The translations under genes and the position numbers were made by a program. A stretch of 64,000 nt of DNA from Siphonodentalium dalli (taxonomy: Eukaryota; Mollusca; Scaphopoda; Gadilida; Siphonodentaliidae): positions 148,069,365 to 148,133,364 of the forward strand of contig CP136068.1 of NCBI GenBank assembly GCA_032622095.1, given 5' to 3'. The notes below the pieces were generated by a model that was given only the letters and a program-made list of their open reading frames with translations, did no database searches and was not told the origin of the DNA. Below, in pieces: positions 1 to 11,183 of the stretch. Every line of letters starts with the position of its first letter. Within the stretch, counting starts at the first letter, position 1.

Positions 1-388
1 TACCTGTATTGGTTACACACAAAAACAACCGGAGTGGATTGTTGTGAGCACGGGTGCATCTCCGGTAGACTTTTTCATTGCATGTGATACAGCTTCTGGA
101 ACAGGAGATATACCGGTAACGTCAAGTGATGTTGCGTGTGATACACGAATGTTGTTGGTCTGACTGTTGTCTGTCTGAATACTGTCATCATCAGCTCACC
201 TTTTTGTAGAAACACAGAGTATGTGATTGTTTGATTTGATGGTCGATCACCAACTATTGTCTTTGCATCGAAAAATGTTAGAAGTTTCTCAGCCTTACAT
301 CGTTGAATTTGGAAGTCCCACATGCATGGGATAAGTCAATTTTAGTCCATCAACTATCTTAGAAAATCTGCGAACATCAGTAACTCCC
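1..388. other. No gene seen; AT-rich DNA
   Basis: I see no convincing exon or repeat structure here. The last 27 bases (about 362-388) recur at 701-727 on the other side of the neighbouring MITE and are listed separately. Confidence 0.5.
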
Positions 389-727
389 TACAAATATGGA
401 TATCATTCGAACCGGTTCATTGACCACATTGTGATGGTTACAGTTATGCCCTGTGCCAATGCATTCTCTTATATATGCGAGTCGACCATAGGTCGCCTCG
501 CATATATAAGAGAATGCATTGGCCTAAAAAAAATCTTTTTTTAACACTTTTTACCATTTTTTCTTACATTCTTTAACAATTTTATAATTTTTAATGTGTT
601 AAGCCAATGCATTCTCTTATATATGCGAGGCGACCTATGGTCGACTCGCATATATACGAGAATGCATTGGCACAGGGCCGTTCTGTTGGGTAAAGGGTTA
701 AAAATCTGCGAACATCAGTAACTCCCT
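362..727. repeat. Direct repeats flanking a MITE copy
   Basis: The sequence AAAATCTGCGAACATCAGTA, continuing into ACTCCCT, is present at about 362-388 and again at 701-727. It brackets the truncated piggyBac-type MITE. The duplication (about 26 bp) is far longer than the 4-bp TTAA expected of a piggyBac-type insertion, so it probably arose by repair or local duplication. Confidence 0.8.
389..701 (+). mobile_element. PiggyBac-type MITE, copy 1 (5' truncated)
   Basis: This copy has two perfect or near-perfect internal hairpins (about 457-525 and 602-672), each reading CCAATGCATTCTCTTATATA and its complement around a TCGACC..GGTCG centre. It ends in TGTTGGGTAAAGGGTTAA. Compared with the copies at 1107-1437 and 13240-13559 it lacks the opposite terminal segment. 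Terminal CCCTTTACCC next to TTAA is typical of piggyBac-like non-autonomous elements; assignment to that superfamily is inference from termini and target site only. Confidence 0.7.
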
Positions 728-1106
728 GTGGTGCAAACTCAGCCAATATCTTCGATAAATGCTCTGCTACTATTCGATGTTTTGTGAGGAGCAATCGTGA
801 TTGGTGTTTGTGTAATAGCTGTTAACTACAACAAGGCATCAGATTGAATTTTCTTTGAACATTCAATCAGGAGAGACCCAACCACTAGCCCACATCATGG
901 TTGCAACGAATGATGGCAGATGCATATAGAACATTAACTGGGCTGCTACACAGCAAGGTGCAATATACGTACTTTTATATTGAGATATTGTTCTACTACT
1001 ACATAACCACAGTGTTGCGATACTATACATTAGTTCAAATATAGGATGATTCCATATTATAGTTATCCAAGAAAGTTATATTTGCTCAAAAATATGTGGT
1101 TTGCGC
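702..1106. other. No feature recognised
   Basis: AT-rich intergenic DNA between two MITE copies. It has no ORF with protein-like composition and no repeat I could match. Confidence 0.5.
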
Positions 1107-1437
1107 TTAACCCTTTACCCAACAGAAGGGCCCTGTGCCAATGCATTCTCTTATATATGCGAGTCGACCATAGGTCGCCTCGCATATATAAGAGAATGCA
1201 TTGGCTTAACACATTAAAAATTATAAAATTGTTAAAGAATGTAAGAAAAAATGGTCGACTCACATATATAAGAGAATGCATTGGCACAGGGCTAACTGTA
1301 ACTATCACAATGTGGTCAAGGAGCCGGTTCCAATGATATCCATATTTGTAAGGTTCTATTGAGACAGACCGAAGATATTTTAGGCTGTTGAAGCTTTATT
1401 TGGCCGGTTTTGGCCGGTTTGTTGGGTAAAGGGTTAA
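1107..1437 (-). mobile_element. PiggyBac-type MITE, copy 2 (complete termini)
   Basis: The element is bounded by TTAA at 1107-1110 and 1434-1437. Its termini are inverted: CCCTTTACCCAACA on the left and TGTTGGGTAAAGGG on the right. Internal hairpins with the GCATTCTCTTATATATGCGA arm lie at about 1136-1206, with a half-hairpin at about 1255-1288. It is in opposite orientation to copies 1 and 3. There is no coding capacity. Confidence 0.8.
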
Positions 1438-1537
1438 TGTAGGAATACCTGCTAGATTATCACCCAGAATAGATTGCATATGTGTGTTCTCCAAAAGCTG
1501 TACACGAGAATCTAACTACGTCGTTGGCTGAAATCAT

Positions 1538-2139
1538 TAAAGGGGTACTGTACGCCAAATGTTGTTGTTGGTTTCTATAGTCTCCGAGTCGGAGAATCAG
1601 GTAACAATTTCTTCATTATTTGAAAGTCTGATGAGTACGAAGTAGTGTTACGGATGGCAAATTTACCGGAATGCAAAAATACAAATTGTCGTTGTCGAGT
1701 AATTTTTGTACAGTTTTCAACCAAATGAATCAAATTAAAGTTATATTATATGCATACTAGTCCCATATTCTCATTTAAGTTATTGTATCGTCACTAGTCA
1801 GTGAGTGGCTTGAGTGTTCTCCCCGTATCATCATAATATTTTAAGCGATCGTGTGTGCGATCAGTTTAACAATCCAGTATCCCTCAATTACTTTATTTGA
1901 TTACTTCGTGTACACGGAAATTCGTAATTTAGTCGACGCCATTTTATGGCTCCAGTCATAAATTCAATTTATATCAAATTATTAACTTTTAAATTATTAA
2001 ATTTTAAGATAGCCTATTAACCTGAGCGTTTACAGAATACATCTTCGACTCAAATTACTTATGTTTCTATATATTATCGATATTAGATCGTTGTTATGAC
2101 CGGAAATTTAATGAAAATGGCGTACAGTACCCCTTTAAG
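1538..2139. mobile_element. Foldback MITE family C, copy 1
   Basis: The termini are inverted repeats: AAGGGGTACTGTACGCCA at the left and the complement, GGCGTACAGTACCCCTT, at the right, about 600 bp apart. The AT-rich interior matches the element at 3607-4118 in inverted orientation. No coding sequence is present, and the superfamily is not evident. Confidence 0.75.
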
Positions 2140-2220
2140 CGAGTCAATCATGATACTTTGTCTTTTTGACAGTATGGAGGGATTCGCCATCTCCAGTTAA
2201 ACCTGCGATATTAAACCTGG

Positions 2221-3251
2221 TTTAAAGATACTCAATCCGATCAGATGGTCCCCATACCATCAAGATATAACAACAACAACATTTCTTCAAAAATACGCTT
2301 TAGTTATCAGAATCGATTTATTGCAACAAAATAATGCTAGCCACTGTCAACTATGGTATCAAATTTTCAAATTGTTTTTATTTATCAACATTTTGTTGAA
2401 TAAAATAAGGCCGTATGATCCAGGGGGGGGGGGGGTGAAAAAATTTCTTCCGGCACGTATGCCGGGGTGGGTGGGTGGTCAAAGCCACTAACAAGCATTT
2501 TTTTCCGCAACTAAAAAAAAAAATTCCTGCTTGTTTTTAGTGTTTTGGCAATGAGTTGGGCTTCAAAACCACTTTGAATCAGTTTGAATGAGAGAAATAA
2601 TGTAATTCTAACTGGTAAACTGACTGCAGGCAGTTATCGTGTTGTATTTTGTTGCAAATTTTGAAATCCAAGATGGCCGCTGGCAGCCATGTTTTTTTGG
2701 CCGAATGACCTCAAAATTACTCATTCCTATTTAAATGTCCATGTTAACATCCATGATAAATAGTATGCACAGAAATTCATATACAGCTGTTTACAGTGAA
2801 TTTCCCCCCGCAAATCTCTGTTTTAGTGTTAAAAGAGGGGGTGGGTGTAAAAAAATGGTCGGAAAAAACTGCCGAAAACGGAAAAAAAATTGGCGGTGGG
2901 GTGGGTGGGTACAAAAAATGATCTAAAGGGAAAAAATGCCATACGTGCCTGAAATTTTTTTCCGACCCCCCCCTGTATGATCACTCAATTATCCCTCCAT
3001 TTGACTCTATTACCACTTGATTTTAGAGTTTTCCGTCTTGATCCACAATTTTGTCCGAGACCCTCCGTTTGACCAAGCGTTTCTGGGCCACACATTATTA
3101 CACATATCGAGAAATAACAAACTTCAAAAATCTATATCTGATCACTCTGAGCTTTGATGGATGGGTTCCTCGACTCAAATCAAATAGTTTTTACCGCTGA
3201 AGCCAAAGAAATAGTAATTTAGGAGCGACTGATCGGATAGTGTACCTTTAA
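2221..3251. mobile_element. MITE family B, copy 1, split by a nested insertion
   Basis: The termini are inverted (TTTAAAGATACTCAATCCGA at the left, TCGGATAGTGTACCTTTAAA at the right). The family recurs at 8132, 10166, 20114 (fragment), 25730, 43392, 44058 and 46190. Landmarks are the AACAACAACAACATTTCTTC tract and CCTAAATTACTATTTCTTTGG. This copy is interrupted at 2421-2975 by another element. Confidence 0.8.
2421..2975. mobile_element. Nested hAT-like non-autonomous element with G-run termini
   Basis: The insert begins CAGGGGGGGG and ends CCCCCCCTG, and is flanked by TATGATC at 2414-2420 and 2976-2982. Family B copies without the insert read straight through this point (GGCCGTATTATCACTTGAG near 25903). 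Termini of the CAGGG..CCCTG type with a 7-8 bp duplication are typical of hAT elements. The interior holds second inverted G-rich segments and a motif AAGATGGCCGCTGGCAGCCA, but no transposase. Confidence 0.7.
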
Positions 3252-3606
3252 ACATACATTGGCGGTCCAGCCAACCCGGGTATAAGCGGAGTTTGTGGTT
3301 GTTCGGTGGCAAGCTGCGAGTGTGAGATGAGCAACCTAACTACGCAGTTATCAGGTGGACCACAAGCAGGCCGGTAGAATGAATATTGCAACACCCACAA
3401 TTATCGCAAACAAGCACGGTGGTGTGAGAATGAATCAATTACGACAATATAATACCAAGCTGTCAATCTCACCTTGTACTCACGCCATCAATCGACAGCC
3501 CAATCCATGTAAACCGCGGTCCAGAAAAGAGGGATTCGTCCTCGCAGGTCTAGCCTCCATAAACCGGGTTTAGCTGAATCGTCGAATTGTTTAGTCTAGT
3601 TTAACT
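3252..3606. other. No feature recognised
   Basis: Short ORF-like stretches exist, but none has protein-like composition, splice context or similarity to other parts of the window. Confidence 0.5.
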
Positions 3607-4118
3607 TTAAATGGGTACTGTACGCCATTTCCAATAAACTCCCGGTGATAATATAATATCGATAATACATAGAAAACTAAGTAATTTGAGTCGAAGATGT
3701 ATTCTGTAAATTTTCAGGTTAATAGGTTATCTCAAAATCAAAGTTAATAACTTGATATAAATTTAATTTATGGCTGGAGTCATAAATTAAATTACGAATT
3801 TCCGTGTACAAAATAATTCACGGATAGTGGATTGTGCAAAGCGTGGCACACATGATCGTGTAAACAAATATGTTGATACGGGCGTGAACTCAAGCCGCTC
3901 ACTGACTAGTGACTATACAATGACTTTACTAGTATGCATATACTATAACATTTATTTGATACATTTGCTTGAAAACTGTCCAAAAATTACTCGACAACGA
4001 CAATTGGCAATCGGCCAATCTGCCAATCGTAACATTACTTCGTACTCAACAGACTTTCCAATAATGGAAATCTGGTTACCTTATTCTACAACTCAGAGAC
4101 TAAAGAAACCAACAACAA
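3607..4118. mobile_element. Foldback MITE family C, copy 2 (inverted, end lost)
   Basis: The left terminus AATGGGTACTGTACGCCATT matches the right end of the copy at 1538-2139 read on the other strand. The interior follows in the same order. The far terminal inverted repeat is missing: the match stops in the GTTGGTTTCT segment near 4110. Confidence 0.7.
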
Positions 4119-4640
4119 TATGTGGGAATATTTTATCTCACATGACTATCTAAGCCTTATCCCCCATTGTGATTGGTTGATTGACATTCACTATTATCGA
4201 TAGTGTCGTACACGAAGCCATAGTGGGCCTCCTAATTTTAGCACACCCACTATCGTTTGGAAAATCCAGAAATCTATTTTTAGCATGCCCACTATTCCGG
4301 GGAGGTAATTTGAAAGTCATCTCCGCCTCACTGCAAAAGTTCAACATAGTTTTAGCCGAAATGTCTTTGTAATCGACAACTAGAGCACAATAAATGATCG
4401 TAAGCAATTTCTTTATGTTATTTGTGATGTTTTACCCATGTTTGATGTGGCGATTTATCATGTTCCTTTCTCCGCTGATCACAATATCGCCTCGATATTT
4501 TTGTCTAGTTCTTTAGTTCGCGATTCTAAATTTTGTTAACGAATCAGTTTGTTTTCGGTGAAAAAAAGTTTTTGTTTTGAACTGATGTATCTGTATCTGT
4601 ATCTGTATTGTTACGTCCAAGATCACAAAAGTGGTAATGT
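4119..4640. other. No gene seen
   Basis: AT-rich sequence with a short CTATTATCGATAGTG palindrome near 4190 and a short (TGTATC) tract near 4588. I could not assign the rest. Confidence 0.45.
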
Positions 4641-4669
4641 AGGACGGTGACCGGGCAGATGTTAGTTGC

Positions 4670-5090
4670 GCGGTTTTTGTGTCTCTTCCTCCTTTGCTGG
4701 CACTAAATCAGCAAGGAAGGTCTCTGGTGATTCGGACGACACAATATTTTCCTCCAGGTGGTTCCAGTCGATTGTGGTGCGAACAAAGAAGGAGTTCTCA
4801 TATTGTGCACAGTGTGATCGTGGCACTTGGAAGCACTTCGTGTTTTTGGTTTCGTACTTCGTGACCAGGTTTGTTACTTGGTGGTCACTGAATGTTTTTG
4901 ATGTTATTTTCCTGGATTCTCTCTTTTTTTGTGAGGAAGTCGTCGGATGGCATAGCTGGTACCAGGTTCATTACCACCTTATAAAAGTATGACAGCCGCT
5001 GGATTTTCCTCTTCTCGTATAGTGGTGGTAGCTTTAGTTCCTTGAGTATGGTCGTCATTGATCCAGGATGTAGGGCCCGGCGAATCGGCC
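4670..5090 (-). pseudogene. LINE ORF2 C-terminal remnant
   Basis: On the minus strand the first half reads SMTTILKELKLPPLYEKRK and continues IQRLSYFYKVVMNLVPAMPS. This is the pattern at the carboxyl end of many non-LTR retrotransposon ORF2 proteins (a short helix, then LxxRRxxxRLxxxYK). After a stop and a frame change it continues as YENSFFVRTTIDWNHLEENI, equivalent to the usual NSFFPRTIRDWNxLP block. The frameshift and stop show it is dead. No reverse-transcriptase core is present here. It differs from the LINE at 59.5-63.8 kb, so it represents another family. Confidence 0.75.
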
Positions 5091-5227
5091 TTTTTGGTTC
5101 GAATCGAATATCAATAAAAAGATTAGGGTCGGCGGGTTATTTTTAGGGTCGGTCGATGTACGGAAACATATTATCTTTTTTATTTGGCCTAAGCAGAGGA
5201 GATGAGTTTTATAGGTGCAGGGAAACA

Positions 5228-5650
5228 AGTTCAAACAACACTGATTATAGACAAACACAAATTGATTGCCAAATCCGGACGTGCTGAATAGTCAAGCACT
5301 CGTTATGTCCGACAATATCCGGTGAATTCCGGGATCAATGTGTTCACAAACCTGTGAACGACATTGAAAGTGGCGCCACGTTACGTTCATATGTTTATAT
5401 TTACATACACCTAATATCTCCTCCGATTTCCCCATAGCGTTACGGTAGACACGCCCCAGTATCCAATGCGTTCATAAACCTATGAACGCAACGTGACGTC
5501 ACTTCCAGTGTCGTTCATAGGTTTATGAACACATTGGTCCCGGAAATGACCGGGGATTGTCGGACATTGCCGACTGCTTGAGTATCTATATAGTACGTCC
5601 GGATTTGGCAAGAAATTTATTTTGGTATATAATCAGTGTTGTTGCCCGGT
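5228..5650. mobile_element. Foldback element, about 420 bp
   Basis: The outer arms are inverted copies (TTGCCAAATCCGGACGT near 5268, and ACGTCCGGATTTGGCAA near 5594), each followed by TCCGACAATATCCGG-type sequence. The inner part contains further inverted GTTCATAGGTTTATGAAC hairpins near 5340-5365, 5470-5495 and 5510-5535. There is no coding capacity. Confidence 0.7.
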
Positions 5651-6064
5651 GTTACTGAACGTTGCTGTTCAAAAATCCCGCTACTTAATAACGTTTTATC
5701 ATTTTCCTTACCGCTACAAATATTCCCCCGAACCTCACAAATATATCATTATGGTAGAACGGCGTGTTGTCGATTTCTTATCCAAAGCCGAAACTTAATT
5801 GTTAGTTTCAGTTATCATTCTTGAAATCAACACGTCTACATTAGTTACTAGCTAAACAAGACAGTTTGTTATATGTGTATACTAAACTGTGAAATTGCGT
5901 TTTTTTTTTCCGTTCTTCAAGAACGGATTCTCAAAATGTTTGGTTTTCCAAAAAACGAGGATTCACACTTTCTGAACTGAACTTCGTGCGTTCATTTAAA
6001 TAGATGAATAAATAGTGGGAAAGACAGACAATCCTAGTTCATAATGAATTTAAGTATATAAATA
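5651..6064. other. No feature recognised
   Basis: AT-rich spacer. A short inverted tract (CCGTTCTTCAAGAACGG) is present near 5910. Confidence 0.45.
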
Positions 6065-6072
6065 TAAATAAT

Positions 6073-6213
6073 ACACGGCGGATTCAACGTGGTCATGGGC
6101 TTTGACCGCGGTAAAAAATCAGCAAACTCCGCATGAACCTCTTCGGGGTTCATGCAGTTTGATGATTTTTTCTCGCGGTCAAAATCCCATGACCACATTG
6201 AAACCGCCGTTTA
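6073..6213. repeat. Long hairpin (inverted repeat)
   Basis: Arms of about 60 bases (ACGGCGGATTCAACGTGGTC, and GACCACATTGAAACCGCCGT) surround a loop at AACCTCTTCGGGGTT. Mismatches between the arms are few. It resembles a small foldback MITE and has no coding capacity. Confidence 0.75.
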
Positions 6214-6299
6214 TTTCTTATATGAACACATTGAATCAGGGGGCGTGTACGCTATGGGGAAATCGGTAGCGACATTAGGTGTACATGTATGTAAATATA

Positions 6300-7325
6300 T
6301 ATACATGAACACCACATAAATGGACATGTGCCACTCGCTGTAAACATACACCTATATAACCCATTACCATATAACCACACTTGGATTTACCCATACACCC
6401 AGAACATTGCCATATAGCCGCGAGTAACTATGCACATACCAAGTATACTCCTGCACCTCACACGACATGTATACATATTCACCACATCCATGAACATAAA
6501 ATTCTTGTATACCTATTCGCCTCACACAATAGGCCATACAGTCACTCCAGGTATATTTATTTGCCACATGCATGGCTATATGTAGACACTAAATATATAC
6601 ATATACACCACACCCATAACCATATATATAGTCACTCCTGATTCATGATCATACATCACTTATTGTATACCGATTTGCCTCACCCGTGGTCATACAGTCT
6701 CACACCCTGTATATATACATATTTGCGACACTCGTGGCCATATAGCCACTCAAGATATACATATTCACCCATCCCAAAACCACAGAGTCACTCCAGGTAT
6801 ATATATATACCCCACCAATGCCTTTACAGCCATTCGAGATATACCAATTTCCCGTACCGCGCACAGCCATCCATACACTCCAGACTTTCATATACACTTG
6901 ACCCATGCCAATTCGCTATATACGCGCATAAACCACATTCGTGACGATAGTAACTCCTTGTATATCAATTCACCCCACCATTAATCTTGCCATACTGTCA
7001 ATCCATATATACATATTGGCCGTCCCATGGCCATATAGTCACTCGGGATACATGTAGATATACAAATACACCTTACCCATGACCACAACACCACTCCAGG
7101 TGTATATATACATCACCAATGGCCATACAGCCCTTGTAGATATACAAATACCCCGTGCACACGGCCGCTAGTACACTTCAGACTTGCATATACAGCTCAA
7201 CCATGACAATTCAGCCACTCGCTGTATACTTATACACCCTATCCATGAGCATTCAGCTATTCACTGTATATTAATTGTACACCTCCACCAATGGCAATAC
7301 AATACATATACACATATACATCCCT
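6300..7325. repeat. Degenerate satellite array (ATATACATATTCACC type)
   Basis: About 1 kb of diverged tandem units of roughly 50-60 bases, each carrying variants of CCATACAGTCACTC, GGTATACATATTCACC and CCATGACCATA. The same units form the core of the giant inverted repeat at 50.5-52.8 kb. The sequence just left of the array (about 6237-6300) is an inverted copy of 5390-5460. Open frames through it are repeat translations, not genes. Confidence 0.75.
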
Positions 7326-7388
7326 CAATTTTAAGAATTGACTAAAATTAAGTTAAGTCGACATTATATAGTTGTCGCCCGCGATTGA

Positions 7389-7499
7389 GTGAGACACGGG
7401 GATTTGTCACCCGCTCGAGACCTGGTATGTCACCCGAGGGCCGTCAGGCCCGAGGGTGACATTCCAGGTCGAGAGCGGCGACAAATCCCCGTGTCTCAC
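7389..7499. repeat. GC-rich hairpin, 111 bp
   Basis: GTGAGACACGGGGATTTGTC at the left is matched by its complement at the right. The arms extend about 50 bases to a GGGCCGTCAGGCCC centre. Its base composition contrasts strongly with the AT-rich surroundings, consistent with a small mobile or structured element. Confidence 0.8.
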
Positions 7500-7981
7500 G
7501 AAAACAAGGGTGACAACTGTTTTGTTATTTACCAAAGGAGACACACGAACCTCCTTAATAGCAGGCATAAATGCGCGCATATATTCTTTAATCCAGTTCG
7601 AAAAGTTAATTTTATGTTGGAATCCTCGCTATTTAGAAAATAAAACTCTCATAATCTGGGTCAATTAACAGACCCATCATTTGTGCAGCTATTCTCCGGT
7701 CAGTTTGCTGGTCGCATGGTGGGAATCGGTTCACAGAAAGAGGAGTAAAGCAAGTTGAGTAGCCATGCAGCGAAATGTTCGGTTTCGTTTCAAATGAGCG
7801 TAAAGACGCAGGCAGACGTGTTACTTTCCAGAACGCTAAAATGTGAAACTAACACGTTGTAGTGGTGCAAAAAGAAATTGACATATGTTACAGATTGTTA
7901 CGCAACATACGGGTATTCTTCTGAAGTCTGAGGAATGTATTGCCGTCAGGAAGCTGACTTCACATTTGAACGTTGGTAATG
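7500..7981. other. No feature recognised
   Basis: There is no exon or repeat I can support between the GC hairpin and the start of the duplicated block. Confidence 0.45.
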
Positions 7982-8131
7982 GGGCAGGTAAAACCACAAT
8001 TATATATACTAGCAATTTTGCCGCTTATTTTTCGCAAATAATCTAATTAAGACGTAAATTAACGTAGAAAGAACTATATCAAACCGCACTGTTATTAGAC
8101 GCACAAATAACAATCACAAACTAGCCTCTCT

Positions 8132-8508
8132 CTTAAAGATACATAACCCGAATTAACGCTTCTAAATTACTATTTTTTTGGCTCTGGTGGTAAAAAATAT
8201 TTGATTCGAGGAACCCATCCATCAAAGCTCAGAGTTATTAGATATCGATTTTGAGATATCTTATTTTTCACCACGTGGAATATTTGGCGGCCTGGCAATT
8301 ATTCGACGACACGACCGACATACTCTCGATATACCAAATTTCGTAGAACAAAATGTTTATATATAACAAGTTGTAGGAAATGTGATGCTATTTTTGGTAA
8401 TTAATCGATTATGATAACTGCATGCATCGTCTTTTGAAGAAATGTTGTTGTTGTTGGAATCGGAATTGACGAAATGAGGACCATCGGATCGGATTGTGTG
8501 TCTTTAAA
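8132..8508. mobile_element. MITE family B, copy 2
   Basis: TTAAAGATACATAACCCGAA at the left and ATTGTGTGTCTTTAAA at the right bound the copy. It was inserted before the segmental duplication, because the second block carries it at the same place. Confidence 0.75.
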
Positions 8509-8840
8509 CATACAAAACAGTAGGACCATTAGAAACCTTTCTTTGTTCATAAAAAGGGTCCAGTATATATTTTGGTCACCTGAGGCTTTTAACGACAGCC
8601 AATTATGATCAAGGATATATGTTTATAGTTATACTACCGAATAACCCATCCCGTTTTTGGACTCAATTTATAGTTACCATCAACTATTTTATCTTCTGCC
8701 TGCACGTTCCAATTGCAGTATATACATTGCAATGCGCACGTTATACTGTCTAAATTATATTATGCAATTTATGTATCACAATTGAATACATTCTTTTGAA
8801 TTTAATTGCACATATCTATAGTGGAGTTCTTGCTACTCAC

Positions 8841-9146
8841 CTTCCGCATGAAGTGGGTAGATGGTGCCGCTAGCAGCATTGTACATGACACACAGCTTGC
8901 CTCCGCTCCCAGTAGTTCACACTGCGATCTGCTGCTATCAAAGTTGGCAGCTGAGCATCCATCATGTTTGGAGCATTCTCGGGAACATTTGAGAACATCG
9001 ACAACTGTTGTCGTCGCAATCGGAGGTTCGTCAAATTTACGCCCTGCGCATGTCTCAAAAACTTTTTTCGACAAACTCAGACAGAAGTAAGCTTGCGCAA
9101 GTATGATTAAATTCACCAGAACCTTCATTCCATGCAACATGTTCAC
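8841..9146 (-). CDS. PAN/apple-domain exon with signal peptide, copy 1 (partial gene)
   Basis: The exon reads on the minus strand from ATG at 9146 (alternative in-frame ATG at 9128) to a splice donor, AAG|GTGAGT, just below 8841. That gives 102 codons, ending in phase 0. Residues about 7-25 form a hydrophobic signal peptide (MKVLVNLIILAQAYFCLSL). The remainder matches a PAN/apple module: VLKCSRECSKHDGCSAANFD, then C-E-L-L eleven residues after the third cysteine. PAN/apple domains bind proteins or carbohydrates in secreted and membrane proteins. No later exon could be identified on the downstream (lower-coordinate) side. It may be an alternative first exon or a stranded duplicate. The coding sequence appears identical to that of copy 2. 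Confidence 0.65.
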
Positions 9147-9577
9147 ATATATATATGTGTCTTTATGCTGTATATGTCCAATTCACAACAACGGTCGGTT
9201 TCAAGGAAATTAATTTTGGTCTTAGATATTGACGAACACGTCATATACACGAAGAGTGCTCATCCTCTCGTCAACATATAATTTGCACAGGACCAATGTG
9301 GTGTGTACACGTCATCGCGCTCCGGTCAATTCCTATACGGGCCAGTTGAGTAAAATAAACGCATCTGGTAGGCTCTGATGACATGCGTAGGTTATGCTGG
9401 TATAGTCAACACAAACTCGGTCTACAGAAGATGCCGGAAATCTAGAAACTCAGACTGAATAGTTCGGATTAAGGTGATGCAGAGATGACTTGCTTCTGCA
9501 ATAATATCCATATCAATAATGAATATGTCCATATTAATAATAATATCCCTATTAATAATAAAAATGTCCATATTAAT

Positions 9578-10014
9578 CTCTGATTTATAATAATTCTTGT
9601 ATACCTGTATTTACATGCATGGTATACACATATATGGCAATTGGTTGCACGATCTAACATTTATTTGTAGCGCCTATTATATTATATTATATAACTATAT
9701 GTACTATATACATCCTCATAAACATATGCACATATATTCGCGCTGCAATCGCGCATATATTTATACATAATTTATACTGTATTTTAGTATATATATGTAT
9801 AATATACCGGTATATATAGGCCTCTATATCTACGCGTGACCATTTTGTGAAGGTAACATGGAGTGCACCTTTAAATAAATCGACCGATGTATTAGATTCG
9901 ACGCGACAAAGATGCGTCCGTCTGAAACAAAATTGACCGCAGACGCACCACCGACGGATTTAATACAATTAGATTCGAGTCGACAAAAATCCGTCGTTTG
10001 GAACGGGTCTATTT
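9578..10014. other. Spacer between the duplicated blocks
   Basis: 437 bases with alternating AT runs (TATATTATATTATAT near 9675), then two partial direct repeats containing TTAGATTCGACGCGACAAA and TTAGATTCGAGTCGACAAA near 9892 and 9969. No gene is seen. Confidence 0.55.
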
Positions 10015-10165
10015 GGGCAGATAAAACCACCATTATATATACTAGCAAATTTTGCCGCTTATTTTTCGCAAATAATCTAATTAAGACGTAAATAAACGTA
10101 GAAAGAACTATATCAAACCGCACTGTTATTAGACGCACAAATAACAATCACAAACTAGCCCTCTC

Positions 10166-10547
10166 TTAAAGATACATAACCCGAATTAACGCTTCTAAAT
10201 TACGATTTCTTTGGCTCTGGTGGTAAAAAATATTTGATTCGAGGAACCCATCCATCAAAGCTCAGAGTTATTAGATATCGATTTTGAGATATCTTATTTT
10301 TCACCACGTGGAATATTTGGCGGCCTGGCATATATTCTACGAGACGACCGACATACTCTCGATATACCAAATTTCGTAGAACAAAATGTTTATATATAAC
10401 AAGTTGTAGGAAATGTGATGCTATTTTTGGTAATTAATCGATTATGATAACTGCATGCATCGTCATTTGAAGAAATGTTGTTGTTGTTGTTGTTGGAATC
10501 GGAATTGACGAAATGAGGACCATCGAATCGGATTGTGTGTCTTTAAA
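10166..10547. mobile_element. MITE family B, copy 3
   Basis: Duplicate of the copy at 8132-8508, carried along by the segmental duplication. Confidence 0.75.
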
Positions 10548-10877
10548 CATACAAAACAGTAGGACCATTAGAAACCTTTCTTTGTTCATAAAAAGGGTCC
10601 AGTATATATTTTGGTCACCTGAGGCTTTTAACGACAGCCAATTATGACCAAGGATATATGTTTATAGTTATACTACCGAATAACCCATCCCGTTTTTGGA
10701 TTCAATTTAGTTACCATCAACTATTTTATCGTCTGCCTGCACGTTCCAATTGCAGTATATACATTGCAATGCGCACGTTATACTGTCTAAATTATATTAT
10801 GCAATTTATGTATCATAATTGAATACATTCTTTTGAATTTAATTGCACATAACTATAGTGGAGTTCTTGCTACTCAC

Positions 10878-11183
10878 CTTCCGCATGAAGTGGGTAGATG
10901 GTGCCGCTAGCAGCATTGTACATGACACACAGCTTGCCTCCGCTCCCAGTAGTTCACACTGCGATCTGCTGCTATCAAAGTTGGCAGCTGAGCATCCATC
11001 ATGTTTGGAGCATTCTCGGGAACATTTGAGAACATCGACAACTGTTGTCGTCGCAATCGGAGGTTCGTCAAATTTACGCCCTGCGCATGTCTCAAAAACT
11101 TTTTTCGACAAACTCAGACAGAAGTAAGCTTGCGCAAGTATGATTAAATTCACCAGAACCTTCATTCCATGCAACATGTTCAC
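10878..11183 (-). CDS. PAN/apple-domain exon with signal peptide, copy 2 (partial gene)
   Basis: Same 102-codon exon as at 8841-9146, starting at ATG 11183 and ending at a GTGAGT donor just below 10878. The translated exon is identical; the first visible amino-acid difference (Asp versus Val) lies beyond the donor, in intron. Signal peptide and PAN cysteines are as in copy 1. Lying upstream of copy 1 on the same strand, the two could be alternative first exons of one gene or the 5' ends of two genes whose later exons are outside the window or unrecognised. Confidence 0.65.

Larger units (their letters stand above)
7982..9577. repeat. Tandem duplication unit 1 (about 1.6 kb)
   Basis: The block is nearly identical to 10015-11615, differing by a few substitutions and small indels (for example one extra GTTGTT in the second copy). 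Both blocks include a family B MITE and a PAN/apple exon. The boundaries are clear: similarity begins at GGGCAG plus ATAAAACCAC and ends in ATGTCCATATTAAT. Confidence 0.9.

Noticed and set aside
9830-10147. 105-codon minus-strand frame
   Set aside because: It spans the spacer and the start of duplicated block 2; composition and context do not support a gene.
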